From: Alphaproteobacteria bacterium
GTDB taxonomy: Bacteria > Pseudomonadota > Alphaproteobacteria > Paracaedibacterales > CAIULA01
Direction: 5' to 3'
NCBI GenBank assembly: GCA_019751935.1
Contig: JAIEMR010000061.1
Span: forward strand, 1 to 14,227
Length of the DNA stretch: 14,227 bases
Shown here: in pieces, positions 1-8,211 of the stretch
Position numbering within the stretch: position 1 is the first letter of the stretch
Layout: each line of letters starts with the position of its first letter
The notes under the pieces: model-generated
The model's database searches: none
Told to the model about the DNA's origin: nothing
The model's input: the letters and a program-made list of their open reading frames with translations, nothing else
Made by a program: the position numbers and the translations under genes

Positions 1-2582
1 AAAGTGAAACATTAGATGATATCCTTATCGAAGCTTTTGCAACTGTACGTGAAGCATCTAAGCGCGTTTTAAAAATGCGTCCCTTCGACGTTCAGTTAGT
101 TGGCGGTATGGTTTTACATAACGGTATGATTTCCGAAATGAAAACCGGTGAAGGAAAAACCCTTGTTGCGACACTACCTGTTTATCTAAACGCCTTGTCT
201 GGAAAAGGTGTTCACGTTGTAACGGTTAACGATTACCTAGCGCAACGCGACTCAAATTGGATGGGGCAACTTTATGAATTTTTAGGCTTAAAGGTTGGAT
301 GCATCGTGCATGGTTTAACTGATGGTCAAAGACGCAGTGCTTATGCTGCTGATGTTACTTATGGAACTAACCATGAATTTGGCTTTGATTATTTGCGCGA
401 TAATATGAAATTCCGCCTCAGTGAAATGGTAATGAGACCTTTCAACTACGCAATTGTCGACGAAGTTGACAGCATTTTAATTGACGAAGCTAGAACTCCG
501 CTTATTATTTCTGGGCCTGCGGAAAACTCATCTGATCTTTATGGGAAAATTGATGAATTAATCCCCCACCTTATCGCAGAAGATTTTGAAAAGGACGAAA
601 AGCAACGTTCTGTGACTTTGACTGAACTAGGCGTTGAAAGATTAGAAAAACTCCTTTTTGAGCGTGATTTGATTAAAGGTAATGGGCTTTATGATGTTCA
701 AAACATCAGCGTTGTCCACCACGTAAACTCTGCACTGCGCGCGCACAAGATTTTTAACCGTGATGTTGACTACATTGTAAAAGATGATCAAGTGATTATC
801 ATTGACGAGTTCACTGGTCGTATGATGGAAGGCAGACGTTATTCTGAAGGGCTGCATCAGGCGCTTGAAGCGAAAGAAAAAGTCACAATTGAAATGGAAA
901 ACCAAACATTGGCTTCCATTACATATCAAAACTTTTTCAGGCTATATCCAAAACTGGCTGGTATGTCTGGGTCTGCCATTACCGAAGCCAATGAATTTGA
1001 AGAAATTTACAATCTTCATAGCATTGAAATCCCGCCTAATGTACCTGTGCTTCGTAAAGATCATGAAGATGAAGTCTACTTAACGGCAATGGAAAAATAC
1101 AAGGCAGTTATTGACCAAATCAAAGACTGTCAGGCTAGAAAACAGCCTGTCCTGGTTGGAACTGTTAGTATTGAAAAATCAGAACTTTTAGCTGATTTGT
1201 TGAAGCAGGCAAAAATTCCTCATAAAGTTTTGAATGCACGCTATCACGAACAAGAAGCACATATTATTGCTGATGCGGGTGATCTTGGGGCCGTGACTAT
1301 TGCAACTAACATGGCGGGCCGTGGTACAGATATTAAGCTGGGTGGAAACCTTGAAATGCGCATAGAGCATCAATTGGGCGATATGGAACCTGGCAAAGAA
1401 CGTGATAAAGCAATTGCTAAAATTAAGGAAGAAATTGAAGCTGCTCAAGAAAAAGTCAAAGAAGCTGGTGGTTTATATGTGATTGGTACCGAACGCCATG
1501 AAAGCAGGCGTATCGATAATCAGCTTCGTGGTCGTTCTGGTCGTCAAGGAGACGCAGGATCGTCTAAATTCTTTATTTCTCTTGAAGATGATTTGATGCG
1601 TATCTTTGGATCTGAGAAATTGGACGGCATGCTTCGCAAATTAGGCGTTCAAGAAGGCGAGGCTATTTCTCATACATGGATCAGCAAAGCCTTAGAGCGC
1701 GCTCAACAAAAAGTAGAAGCGAGAAACTTTGATATTCGTAAACATTTGCTGCGCTATGACGATGTAATGAACGATCAGAGAAAAATTATCTATGAGCAAC
1801 GCCGTGAACTTATGCAATCCGATGATATTTCTGAAATGGTTAACGAAATCAAAGAAGAAGTTATCGAAAACGTTGTGCGAATGCACGCTTCTGAAGCCGT
1901 GGTTGCTGATCAGTGGGATATCAAAGGGTTTCATGCGGAATGCGTTCGTCTTTTCGCACTAGATCTTCCTTTGGAAGAATGGGCTCATGAAGAAGGTATT
2001 AGCGAAGCTGAACTTCGTCATCGTATCAAAGACAGAGTTTTTGCACACTTTGCCGAAAAAGAGGAGAAGCTTACAGTTTCAATGATGAGGCTGGCTGAAA
2101 AGACTCTTTTGTTAAAGCTTTTGGATCAAGCATGGAAAGACCATCTTTTGGGATTGGATCACTTGCGCCAAGGAATTAACCTCAGGGCTTATGCACAAAG
2201 CAATCCATTAAATGAGTACAAACGGGAAGCCTTTAATTTGTTTCAATATATGTTGCATCAATTGAAATCCGAATATATTGGGGTCCTTTCACATTTTGAA
2301 ACTAGTGACGCCAATAAAGTTGTATTGGAGAGCATTCTGCCTAATGTAGACTTTAGTTCGATGGAAGAAGTGTTGCCAGACTGGACCGAAGACAATTCAG
2401 AGCCAGATGAGGGTACTAAAAAAGAAAAAGCAAAACCAAAGATAACGCGCAAAAAAGCGGCTGAGCTTGACCCGAAAGATCCATCTACCTGGGGTAAGGT
2501 TTTGCGTAATGCGCTTTGTCCTTGTGGGTCTGGTAAAAAATATAAGCATTGTCATGGGGAATTGACTACAGAGACGGCGTAA
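1..2582 (+). CDS. secA: Protein translocase subunit SecA, 5'-truncated by window edge
   Basis: SecA is the ATPase motor that pushes unfolded preproteins through the SecYEG channel. The reading frame is open from base 3, and its first residues (ETLDDILIEAF, VREASKRVLKMR) match SecA, so the ATG at 75 is internal and about 50 N-terminal residues lie outside the window. Counting from that ATG: Walker A is TGEGKT at 24-29, the Walker B/DEAD-type DEVD is at 129-132, followed by the conserved DEARTPLIISGP. The second helicase half carries NMAGRGTDI and GRSGRQGD. The C-terminus has the SEC-C zinc motif Cys815-Cys817-Cys826-His827 behind a Lys-rich linker, the usual SecB/phospholipid-contacting tail. 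The 859 visible codons plus the missing piece give a normal full length with no frameshift. An intrinsic terminator overlaps the stop. Confidence 0.98.
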   Translation, partial: SETLDDILIEAFATVREASKRVLKMRPFDVQLVGGMVLHNGMISEMKTGEGKTLVATLPVYLNALSGKGVHVVTVNDYLAQRDSNWMGQLYEFLGLKVGCIVHGLTDGQRRSAYAADVTYGTNHEFGFDYLRDNMKFRLSEMVMRPFNYAIVDEVDSILIDEARTPLIISGPAENSSDLYGKIDELIPHLIAEDFEKDEKQRSVTLTELGVERLEKLLFERDLIKGNGLYDVQNISVVHHVNSALRAHKIFNRDVDYIVKDDQVIIIDEFTGRMMEGRRYSEGLHQALEAKEKVTIEMENQTLASITYQNFFRLYPKLAGMSGSAITEANEFEEIYNLHSIEIPPNVPVLRKDHEDEVYLTAMEKYKAVIDQIKDCQARKQPVLVGTVSIEKSELLADLLKQAKIPHKVLNARYHEQEAHIIADAGDLGAVTIATNMAGRGTDIKLGGNLEMRIEHQLGDMEPGKERDKAIAKIKEEIEAAQEKVKEAGGLYVIGTERHESRRIDNQLRGRSGRQGDAGSSKFFISLEDDLMRIFGSEKLDGMLRKLGVQEGEAISHTWISKALERAQQKVEARNFDIRKHLLRYDDVMNDQRKIIYEQRRELMQSDDISEMVNEIKEEVIENVVRMHASEAVVADQWDIKGFHAECVRLFALDLPLEEWAHEEGISEAELRHRIKDRVFAHFAEKEEKLTVSMMRLAEKTLLLKLLDQAWKDHLLGLDHLRQGINLRAYAQSNPLNEYKREAFNLFQYMLHQLKSEYIGVLSHFETSDANKVVLESILPNVDFSSMEEVLPDWTEDNSEPDEGTKKEKAKPKITRKKAAELDPKDPSTWGKVLRNALCPCGSGKKYKHCHGELTTETA

Positions 2583-2600
2583 GGCTGTCTCTATTTTTTC
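2570..2600 (+). terminator. Rho-independent terminator overlapping the secA stop codon
   Basis: Arm AGAGACGGC (2570-2578), loop GTAAG, arm GCTGTCTCT (2584-2592), then ATTTTTTC (2593-2600). The nine base pairs include one G-U. The left arm is inside the last SecA codons and the TAA (2580-2582) lies in the loop. The downstream gene at 2616 starts only 16 nt after the T-run, so it depends on readthrough or on an unseen promoter. Confidence 0.7.
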
Positions 2601-2615
2601 GTTAAGAGAGTCCCT

Positions 2616-3095
2616 ATGCAGATTGATTTTAAACCAAAAAATCAGGAGGAAGTTTTTTCAATCCTTCTTTTTTATTGGGCCTATTGGTGGAGAGCTTTTT
2701 TAGGGTGTATATTAGTTTGTATCCCGGTTGCGATTTTGTGTTTTGCAATATTTATGTCCACAAAATCAGTGCTTATTTGGGTTATTGCTGTCTTATTAAT
2801 TTTTCCTGCCTTCCTTTTGTCAGGGGTGGCCATCACTCTCTATCTGTTTAAAAAACTGGCTTCTAAGCAATTTAAAACTTTCTCAGTAAATTGGCTAATG
2901 TCAGAGCCAGAATCCATCTTTGAAAGAAATTACCTTAAAAAGGTTTTAGTCTACCTAGGGGTTTCACTACTGGGCGGATTTATCTTTGGTTCACTCCATG
3001 CTCTGGTCTTTATCGTTCAGGCTTTCATATTTTATCTATTTGTAAAAAACCAATGGCTGCCTTTTGTGATTGAGACAAAGACAGACGCTGCTTAA
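2616..3095 (+). CDS. Small multi-pass inner-membrane protein, unknown function
   Basis: I do not recognise this family. The 159-residue product is dominated by hydrophobic segments: about residues 26-48 (containing LGCILVCIPVAILCFAIF), 52-77 (VLIWVIAVLLIFPAFLL) and 110-143, the last long enough for two passes. This suggests 3-4 transmembrane helices. A basic loop (KKLASKQFKTF) and a short polar stretch (MSEPESIFERNYLKK) connect them. The start is supported by AAGAGAG (2604-2610) five bases before ATG. The gene sits 33 nt after secA on the same strand, beyond the secA terminator, and shows no motif linking it to export. It has no cysteine motif or catalytic signature. A role in the envelope is inference only. 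Confidence 0.75.
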   Translation: MQIDFKPKNQEEVFSILLFYWAYWWRAFLGCILVCIPVAILCFAIFMSTKSVLIWVIAVLLIFPAFLLSGVAITLYLFKKLASKQFKTFSVNWLMSEPESIFERNYLKKVLVYLGVSLLGGFIFGSLHALVFIVQAFIFYLFVKNQWLPFVIETKTDAA

Positions 3096-3113
3096 ATAGT
3101 TTCTTCAGACCTA

Positions 3114-3142
3114 TTGAAAATAATAAGAAGTATAATTATATA
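3114..3142 (+). promoter_or_regulatory. Candidate sigma70-type promoter for the 3178 gene
   Basis: TTGAAA (3114-3119), 17-bp spacer, TATATA (3137-3142). The predicted transcript would start near 3149, leaving a roughly 29-nt leader that contains the GAGGA ribosome-binding site. The -35 is close to consensus and the -10 matches four of six. The AT-rich context makes chance matches possible. Confidence 0.4.
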
Positions 3143-3177
3143 ACAAGTAGTTAATACTTCATAATGAGGATTTGTGA

Positions 3178-4221
3178 ATGAAATCAAAATTTTTCCCTGT
3201 ATTTTTATTGGCAAGCATTTTAAATATTTTTGAACATGCATTTGCTATGGATGAATTTGGTTCTGAAGGCGGCGCCTGTGAGACCAGACCAATTCGTTGG
3301 ATAGATGCGATTGAAAATCGTGCAAACAGTATTCGAGAGCAAATCGCAAGTGGTGAGGATGTTACTGTAAATTTTTGTTTAGGTATGTGTCCCCATGAAG
3401 CAGCCCATTTAAATGATGAATATTTAAATGCAATATATGGAAGTAACCAAGTTAACTTCTTTGTTAACATGGCGGAACATAAGCATCCATCAGGAGTTGA
3501 GCCTCGCGCAGAAGATTATCCAGAAGCTTACCGTTTCAATTATCAAAATGACCTTCAATATTATAGAGAAAGCCATGAGAGGAATGTTAGAATCTACTCA
3601 ACTAATGATTCAGTTGGCCAAGAAGGAAGATATCTTAATATCGATTTAAACAATGCCGAACACCGAAAAGAAGTTGCTCGTATTTTTGAGGGATTAGTAA
3701 CAAATTTCATTCCTGATGGCAACGTTACTGGGTATTTAAGTTTAAGCGATGATTCTTTAAGTGATTACCTTTCAATGTTAAGACCAGGTGGTAAATTTAT
3801 ACTGGATAGCCATTGGGCTACTGGTGGTTTTGGCGTAGAGATTTCTGTTGACGAAGACAGCCTTGATGCCGTGCAACGTAAAAATTCTACGAATCCTATC
3901 GGACGTGATGAAAATGGCAATCGTATTTATGATCTTAAGACCTTAAGAAAGCTGATTGCAGGAGAGTATTATAGGGATTCGAAAGATTCTTTAATGAGAG
4001 CTCCGTCTATTTATATTGGAACCGATATGAGTCATAGATTAGAGCCCAGTTTGCAAAAACAAGTCGACGATTCTTACCTTACGTTTGTACGTGGATGGTT
4101 TGGATCTTATGTGCGTTACCCAGTGTCATTGACAAAGGTTACGCCAGAAGAAGCTCCTTACCTATCTAGTAAAGTAGGTTATAAACATCGTGCTCTCTTC
4201 ATTATTGAGCGTCTGGGTTGA
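3178..4221 (+). CDS. Exported protein with weak class-I methyltransferase-like core
   Basis: 347 residues. The N-terminus (MKSKFFPVFLLASILNIF, then HAFA) is a Sec signal peptide with likely cleavage after AFA near residue 24, so the protein should leave the cytoplasm. ATG 3178 has GAGGA at 3166-3170 with 7-nt spacing. The mature part contains SDYLSMLRPGGKFILDSHW, which resembles the strand-5/post-motif-III region of Rossmann methyltransferases. It is preceded by a strand-like VTVNFCLGMCP where motif I would sit and by YLNIDLNN, and LFIIERL ends the protein. The glycine-rich SAM loop (GxGxG) is not recognisable, so enzymatic activity is doubtful. Two cysteines (LGMCP and the mature N-terminal GGACE) could form a disulphide. 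The product is possibly a secreted effector or degenerate enzyme, and I cannot name a family. A strong palindrome follows the TGA stop. Confidence 0.75.
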   Translation: MKSKFFPVFLLASILNIFEHAFAMDEFGSEGGACETRPIRWIDAIENRANSIREQIASGEDVTVNFCLGMCPHEAAHLNDEYLNAIYGSNQVNFFVNMAEHKHPSGVEPRAEDYPEAYRFNYQNDLQYYRESHERNVRIYSTNDSVGQEGRYLNIDLNNAEHRKEVARIFEGLVTNFIPDGNVTGYLSLSDDSLSDYLSMLRPGGKFILDSHWATGGFGVEISVDEDSLDAVQRKNSTNPIGRDENGNRIYDLKTLRKLIAGEYYRDSKDSLMRAPSIYIGTDMSHRLEPSLQKQVDDSYLTFVRGWFGSYVRYPVSLTKVTPEEAPYLSSKVGYKHRALFIIERLG

Positions 4222-4231
4222 TACGTTCGAG

Positions 4232-4266
4232 TATGAAGTTACTTAAATTATTTAAGTAACTTCATA
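4232..4266. repeat. Perfect palindrome, 16-bp arms with 3-nt loop
   Basis: TATGAAGTTACTTAAA (4232-4247), TTA, TTTAAGTAACTTCATA (4251-4266). All 16 base pairs are perfect. It begins 10 nt after the stop of the preceding gene, so it may end or stabilise that transcript. It is AT-rich and no T-run follows, so it is not a textbook intrinsic terminator. It could also be an operator for the downstream gene. Confidence 0.7.
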
Positions 4267-4305
4267 TGAAAATCACTAAACACAATTGGCTGCTCTTCAA
4301 ATTCA

Positions 4306-4334
4306 TTGAGTATAAGTCACTATCGTATTAATAT
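4306..4334 (+). promoter_or_regulatory. Candidate promoter for the zinc-ribbon gene
   Basis: TTGAGT (4306-4311), 17-bp spacer, TAATAT (4329-4334), about 35 bp before the GTG start at 4369. Each hexamer matches four of six consensus bases, so support is modest. The palindrome at 4232-4266 lies upstream of it. Confidence 0.33.
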
Positions 4335-4368
4335 GTGGAAATGCAAACCATAGTTTAAAAGCAATTTC

Positions 4369-5268
4369 GTGATTATAAGCTGCCCTCAATGTTTCAGTGA
4401 ATTTGTGCTTGATGTAGATAAGCTTCCCCCTGCAAAATTTCTGCAAGACCATGGGTATGGTTGGGTTATGGCGTGCAGCGACTGTAAACATAGATGGTGG
4501 CATAAAAGTGCCGAGAAGCCTGAAGTGCCCGCATTTTCTCCGACTGAGATGTCTATTCCTCCAATCTCTGATGATTTTGAAGATTTGACGAATCTCGATG
4601 GTCTTAAAAGAATTATCACGCGCGTGCCAACGCCAGCTGAGGATGTATTGGCAAGGTCTGCTTTTTATCAATCTGCTCCTCGTGATGATTATTATCAGCC
4701 ATCAAATAACCAAGAGCCGATTTTGGATCTTGAAGGGAGGCGTTTAAAACCTGAACATCGCCCTTCAAAGCCCCGTTTTTCAAAGGCTCTTTTTAGTTTT
4801 TGGTTACTCTTTCTTTTTCTAACGGGTATTTTATTTGGTGGATTTTTTATATATAAAGACCGAATCATTAACAGAGTTTGGAACCAATCTACAAAATCTG
4901 TTAAAAAATCCTCAGCGAATGTCACGCCTTTGGTTTTACAAAATGTAAAATATGTTTCTCAAAGTGCTGGCGGAGGTCGTAATTATTTAAATGTTATGGG
5001 TGAGATTGTAAACAACAACTCAACGGCTATTGCTCTTCATCCTATAAGAATCGTTGTGTGGTCGCATTGCCCAGCAGCAAATACGAATCCTGGGGCACCT
5101 AATGCTGCCCCTTCATCTGCCGAAGCACTTGTAAATTGCATTAAGGCAGATTGGTCCCATACTTGGGAAAGGCTGCATATTTTACCAGGAGAGCGTTTGT
5201 GGTTTCAAACGGGCACTCCCCTGGCCGCTGATATTAAGGTAGAAAGAGTCGATGTGACCCTGCCTTAG
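4369..5268 (+). CDS. MJ0042-type zinc-ribbon, single-pass membrane protein
   Basis: 299 residues in three parts. The N-terminal zinc ribbon has Cys5-x2-Cys8 and Cys36-x2-Cys39 (MIISCPQC, then MACSDCKHRWWH), the MJ0042/zinc_ribbon_4-5 pattern. A polar, proline-rich linker (about 45-135) follows. One transmembrane helix at about 141-162 (LFSFWLLFLFLTGILFGGFF) leads to an extracytoplasmic C-terminal domain containing YLNVMGEIVNNNSTA and PIRIVVW, reminiscent of DUF3426/FxLYD-like beta domains found in such proteins. The GTG start is forced: an in-frame TAG lies at 4351-4353 and the first zinc cysteine is residue 5. The ribosome-binding site is weak. A possible terminator (AAGGTAG 5236-5242 pairing with CTGCCTT 5260-5266, then a T7 run) covers the stop. 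The topology suggests a cytoplasmic metal-binding head with an envelope sensor or adaptor tail. The function is unknown. Confidence 0.88.
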   Translation: MIISCPQCFSEFVLDVDKLPPAKFLQDHGYGWVMACSDCKHRWWHKSAEKPEVPAFSPTEMSIPPISDDFEDLTNLDGLKRIITRVPTPAEDVLARSAFYQSAPRDDYYQPSNNQEPILDLEGRRLKPEHRPSKPRFSKALFSFWLLFLFLTGILFGGFFIYKDRIINRVWNQSTKSVKKSSANVTPLVLQNVKYVSQSAGGGRNYLNVMGEIVNNNSTAIALHPIRIVVWSHCPAANTNPGAPNAAPSSAEALVNCIKADWSHTWERLHILPGERLWFQTGTPLAADIKVERVDVTLP

Positions 5269-5326
5269 GATTTTTTTCTAATAAATTTGGGAGCAGAAAA
5301 ATAAAACCAAGCTAACCTTTTATAAA

Positions 5327-5396
5327 GCGATACGAACATCGTCATCGCGAACCCCGTTAGGGGTGTGGCGATCCAGCATATTTTCTAGATTGCTAC
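5327..5396. repeat. Dispersed palindromic intergenic repeat, copy 1
   Basis: Three nested hairpins. GCGATACG-AACAT-CGTCATCGC (5327-5348) has one bulge. ACCCC-GTTA-GGGGT (5351-5364) is perfect. GTGGCGATCCAG (5365-5376) pairs with CTAGATTGCTAC (5385-5396) through 12 pairs, three of them G-T compatible. It shares the 12-mer GTGGCGATCCAG with copy 2 near 14034-14045. It belongs to the general type of GTCATTGCGA/GGCAATCCAG repeats known between genes in many bacteria. It fills the space between the convergent zinc-ribbon gene and valS, where it may act as a transcription barrier. The rest of 5269-5439 shows no gene. Confidence 0.65.
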
Positions 5397-5439
5397 GTCA
5401 GTTCGTTCTGCTATGCACAAACACCCTAGGCCTTTAACA

Positions 5440-8094
5440 CTAAATCGATGAATCTAGTACCTTAATAAACCCATCTATCTTCGCGGCTTCTTGTTTTTTA
5501 ACCGCTAAAATCTCATTATCTTCTTCCCATTGATCAGGCTTTGCTTGTTTATAAGCTTCGTTTTGCAATTTCTTTTGTAAATGTTCAGTTTCTTTTACCA
5601 GGGTATCACGCTTAGAAGAGAGCAATTTATAAGTTGCCTGCATATCAATCAAGTCACCTAATTTTAAGAAAAATCCATTCTCGCCAATCATAAAAGGAAC
5701 AGACCCAGCTGAATGCGGATCAGACGATACATCAGCCAATCGCGCCAAATGAGTAATCCATGGCAGATGATTTTGCAATTGTCCCCAGGATTTATCATCA
5801 CCACTAAAATACAACGGAACCTTTAAGGCCGGCGATACATTGAGTAATCCGCGCAGTGAGCGAGCCTCGGTTACAATTTGCACGCCCCAATCAACTTCTT
5901 GAGCAGCATCTTTGTTTTCAAAAGCCGGATCAATTGTTTCTTTCCCATAAGATGGCCATTCAGATTGGACTAAGGAATGCGGGGAACTTGGGTAAAATTC
6001 TTGCCATAAATGTTCTGTAATCAAGGGCATAAAAGGGTGGGAAAGTTTTAAAAACTCAACCAAAACCCAGGCTGCTGTATCGCGGGTTTCCTGTTTATCC
6101 TGCTCAGATACATCCTCAGAAAGGCTTGGCTTTAAACATTCCACATAAATATCGCAATAGGTTCCCCATAAGAATTGATAGAGGGCCGTCGCAGCGTAAT
6201 CAAAGCGATAGTCTTGAAGGGATGTATAAACTGTTTGTGACAGCTTTGCAGTTTTAGAAACTATCCATTTGTTCAAAGGCAATTGACAAGTGGTGGGATT
6301 AAACTTGAGGTTATAAGAGCAATCGTTCATTTGTAAAAAGCGAGCGGCATTCCAAATCTTAGTGATAAAATTCCGGTAACCTTCAACTCTGGATTCACCT
6401 AATTTTATATCTCGTCCAGGTGCTGCTAAAATAGCAAGCGTGAATCGCAAAGCGTCTGATCCATACTTATCAATCAAATGCAATGGGTCAATGATATTGC
6501 CCTTGGATTTGGACATCTTTTGCCCTTTTTCATCACGAACAAGGGCATGCATATAAACGGTGTGAAAGGGGACTTTATCTGTGAAATGAAGGCCCATCAT
6601 CATCATGCGGGCAACCCAAAAGAAGATAATATCAAAACCCGTCACAAGTACATCAGTTTGATAATAGCGCGCAAGTTCAGGTGTTTGGTTTGGCCAACCC
6701 AAGGTTGAAAATGGCCAAAGAGCTGAGGAAAACCACGTGTCCAAAACATCCTGGTCTCTGGTTAACTCTATATCTTTTCCATAATGTGCCTTGGCTTGTT
6801 TGAGCGCTTCCATTTCATTTTCAGCTACAAACGCCTGATTATCAGGACCATACCAAGCAGGGATCTGATGCCCCCACCAAAGTTGACGTGAAATACACCA
6901 AGGCTGAATGTTGCGCAGCCATTCAAAATATGTTGCTGACCATTGTTCTGGAATAAAGCGGGTTTCGCCATCTTCAACAGCCTTTATGGCTGGCTCTGCT
7001 AGAATCTTTGCATCCACATACCATTGATCGGTCAGCCATGGCTGAATGACAACCCCCGATCGATCACCAAATTGACCTGTGTTCATTCTAGGCTCGGCTT
7101 TAACTAAGAGCCCTTGTTCTTGCAAGGCCTCAAGGGTTTTCTCGCGTGCTTTTTCAATACTTAGCCCTCTAAATCCCTCTGGCACGTTATCATTTAAATG
7201 CGCATTCGCATCTAGGACATTAAGCATCTCTAAGTTATGACGTTGCGCCATGGCAAAGTCATTAAAATCATGACCTGGTGTAATCTTAACGGCTCCAGTT
7301 CCCTTGGTTGGATCGCAATAATCATCAGCGATGATAGTCAAGGTTCTATTCGTTAAAGGCAAGCGTACTTGCTTTCCAATAAGGTGCCTATACCGTTCAT
7401 CTTCAGAATGAACAGCGACGGCTGTATCGCCAAACATAGTTTCAGGACGAGTGGTAGCAATGGTAATACCGTCCTCAGGATTGTCCACCAAGGGATAGAA
7501 AATATGCCACATGTGGCCTTTGACTTCTTGGGTTAAAACCTCAAGATCAGAAATGGCTGTTTTAAGCTTGGGGTCCCAATTCACAAGGCGCTTAGCCTTA
7601 TAGATAAGTCCTTGATTATAAAGGTCTACGAAAACCTTAACGACTGCTTTTGACAAACCTTCGTCCATGGTAAAGCGAGAACGATCCCAATCTGCTGAAA
7701 TACCAAGGCGGCGTTGTTGTTCGACGATGGTCTCTCCTGATTCCTTTTTCCATTCCCAAACTTTTTCTAAAAACTTTTCACGGCCTAAGTCCTGGCGGGT
7801 AATGCCTTGCTCAGCTAATTGACGTTCCACAACCATTTGGGTTGCAATTCCGGCATGATCAGTCCCTGGTTGCCACAACGCATCAAAGCCAGTTTGACGT
7901 TTAAAACGAACTAAAATGTCTTGTAATGTGCAATTTAAAGCATGACCCAAATGAAGGCTGCCGGTAACATTGGGCGGCGGCATCATAACGGTGAATGGAT
8001 TTTTAGGACTAGAAGGGTCGGCCTTAAAATACTTTTCAGTTTCCTTGTAAAGTTTAGCTTCAAAAGCCTGAGGCGAAAAAGTTTTGTCTAACAT
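5440..8094 (-). CDS. valS: Valine--tRNA ligase
   Basis: This class I aminoacyl-tRNA synthetase charges tRNA-Val with valine in the cytoplasm. The 884 residues are a normal length and intact. The HIGH signature is HLGH at 48-51 within PPNVTGSLHLGHALN. The CP1 editing domain runs about 190-340 and includes TTRPETMFGD and GTGAVKITPGHDFND, which clears mischarged Thr-tRNA-Val. WCISRQLWWGHQIPAWY begins near 399. KMSKS is at 526-530. The tRNA anticodon-binding helical domain follows, and the C-terminal Lys/Glu-rich coiled coil (about 815-884, with SSKRDTLVKETEHLQKKL) is the ValRS arm. ATG 8094 fits the family N-terminus. The Shine-Dalgarno is poor, but a good promoter lies just upstream. The gene is transcribed alone and is convergent with the zinc-ribbon gene. 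Confidence 0.98.
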   Translation of the reverse strand: MLDKTFSPQAFEAKLYKETEKYFKADPSSPKNPFTVMMPPPNVTGSLHLGHALNCTLQDILVRFKRQTGFDALWQPGTDHAGIATQMVVERQLAEQGITRQDLGREKFLEKVWEWKKESGETIVEQQRRLGISADWDRSRFTMDEGLSKAVVKVFVDLYNQGLIYKAKRLVNWDPKLKTAISDLEVLTQEVKGHMWHIFYPLVDNPEDGITIATTRPETMFGDTAVAVHSEDERYRHLIGKQVRLPLTNRTLTIIADDYCDPTKGTGAVKITPGHDFNDFAMAQRHNLEMLNVLDANAHLNDNVPEGFRGLSIEKAREKTLEALQEQGLLVKAEPRMNTGQFGDRSGVVIQPWLTDQWYVDAKILAEPAIKAVEDGETRFIPEQWSATYFEWLRNIQPWCISRQLWWGHQIPAWYGPDNQAFVAENEMEALKQAKAHYGKDIELTRDQDVLDTWFSSALWPFSTLGWPNQTPELARYYQTDVLVTGFDIIFFWVARMMMMGLHFTDKVPFHTVYMHALVRDEKGQKMSKSKGNIIDPLHLIDKYGSDALRFTLAILAAPGRDIKLGESRVEGYRNFITKIWNAARFLQMNDCSYNLKFNPTTCQLPLNKWIVSKTAKLSQTVYTSLQDYRFDYAATALYQFLWGTYCDIYVECLKPSLSEDVSEQDKQETRDTAAWVLVEFLKLSHPFMPLITEHLWQEFYPSSPHSLVQSEWPSYGKETIDPAFENKDAAQEVDWGVQIVTEARSLRGLLNVSPALKVPLYFSGDDKSWGQLQNHLPWITHLARLADVSSDPHSAGSVPFMIGENGFFLKLGDLIDMQATYKLLSSKRDTLVKETEHLQKKLQNEAYKQAKPDQWEEDNEILAVKKQEAAKIDGFIKVLDSSI

Positions 8095-8126
8095 GCATGA
8101 TCATTACTTAACGGATATATCCTTCT

Positions 8127-8156
8127 TGTATATCGTATATGCCATTTGTCTTTCAA
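8127..8156 (-). promoter_or_regulatory. Sigma70-type promoter for valS
   Basis: On the minus strand, TTGAAA (8156-8151), 18-bp spacer, TATACA (8132-8127). Transcription would start near 8120, giving a roughly 26-nt leader to the valS ATG. That is too short for a T-box or other leader control. Both hexamers match five or four of six consensus bases. Confidence 0.55.
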
Positions 8157-8211
8157 TAAGCCTGTTGGTTATAGCCCAAACTGAAATGTATAAATAGTGT
8201 AAACCAGATTC

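Noticed and set aside
642..929. Minus-strand and alternative-frame ORFs inside secA, valS, grpE and other genes
   Set aside because: They are shadows of strongly supported genes in other frames, with no recognisable motifs or start signals.
4219..4245. tRNA T-arm-like GTTCGAG
   Set aside because: It sits against the stop codon of the preceding gene. No acceptor stem, D-arm or anticodon arm can be built around it, and the following bases belong to a perfect palindrome.
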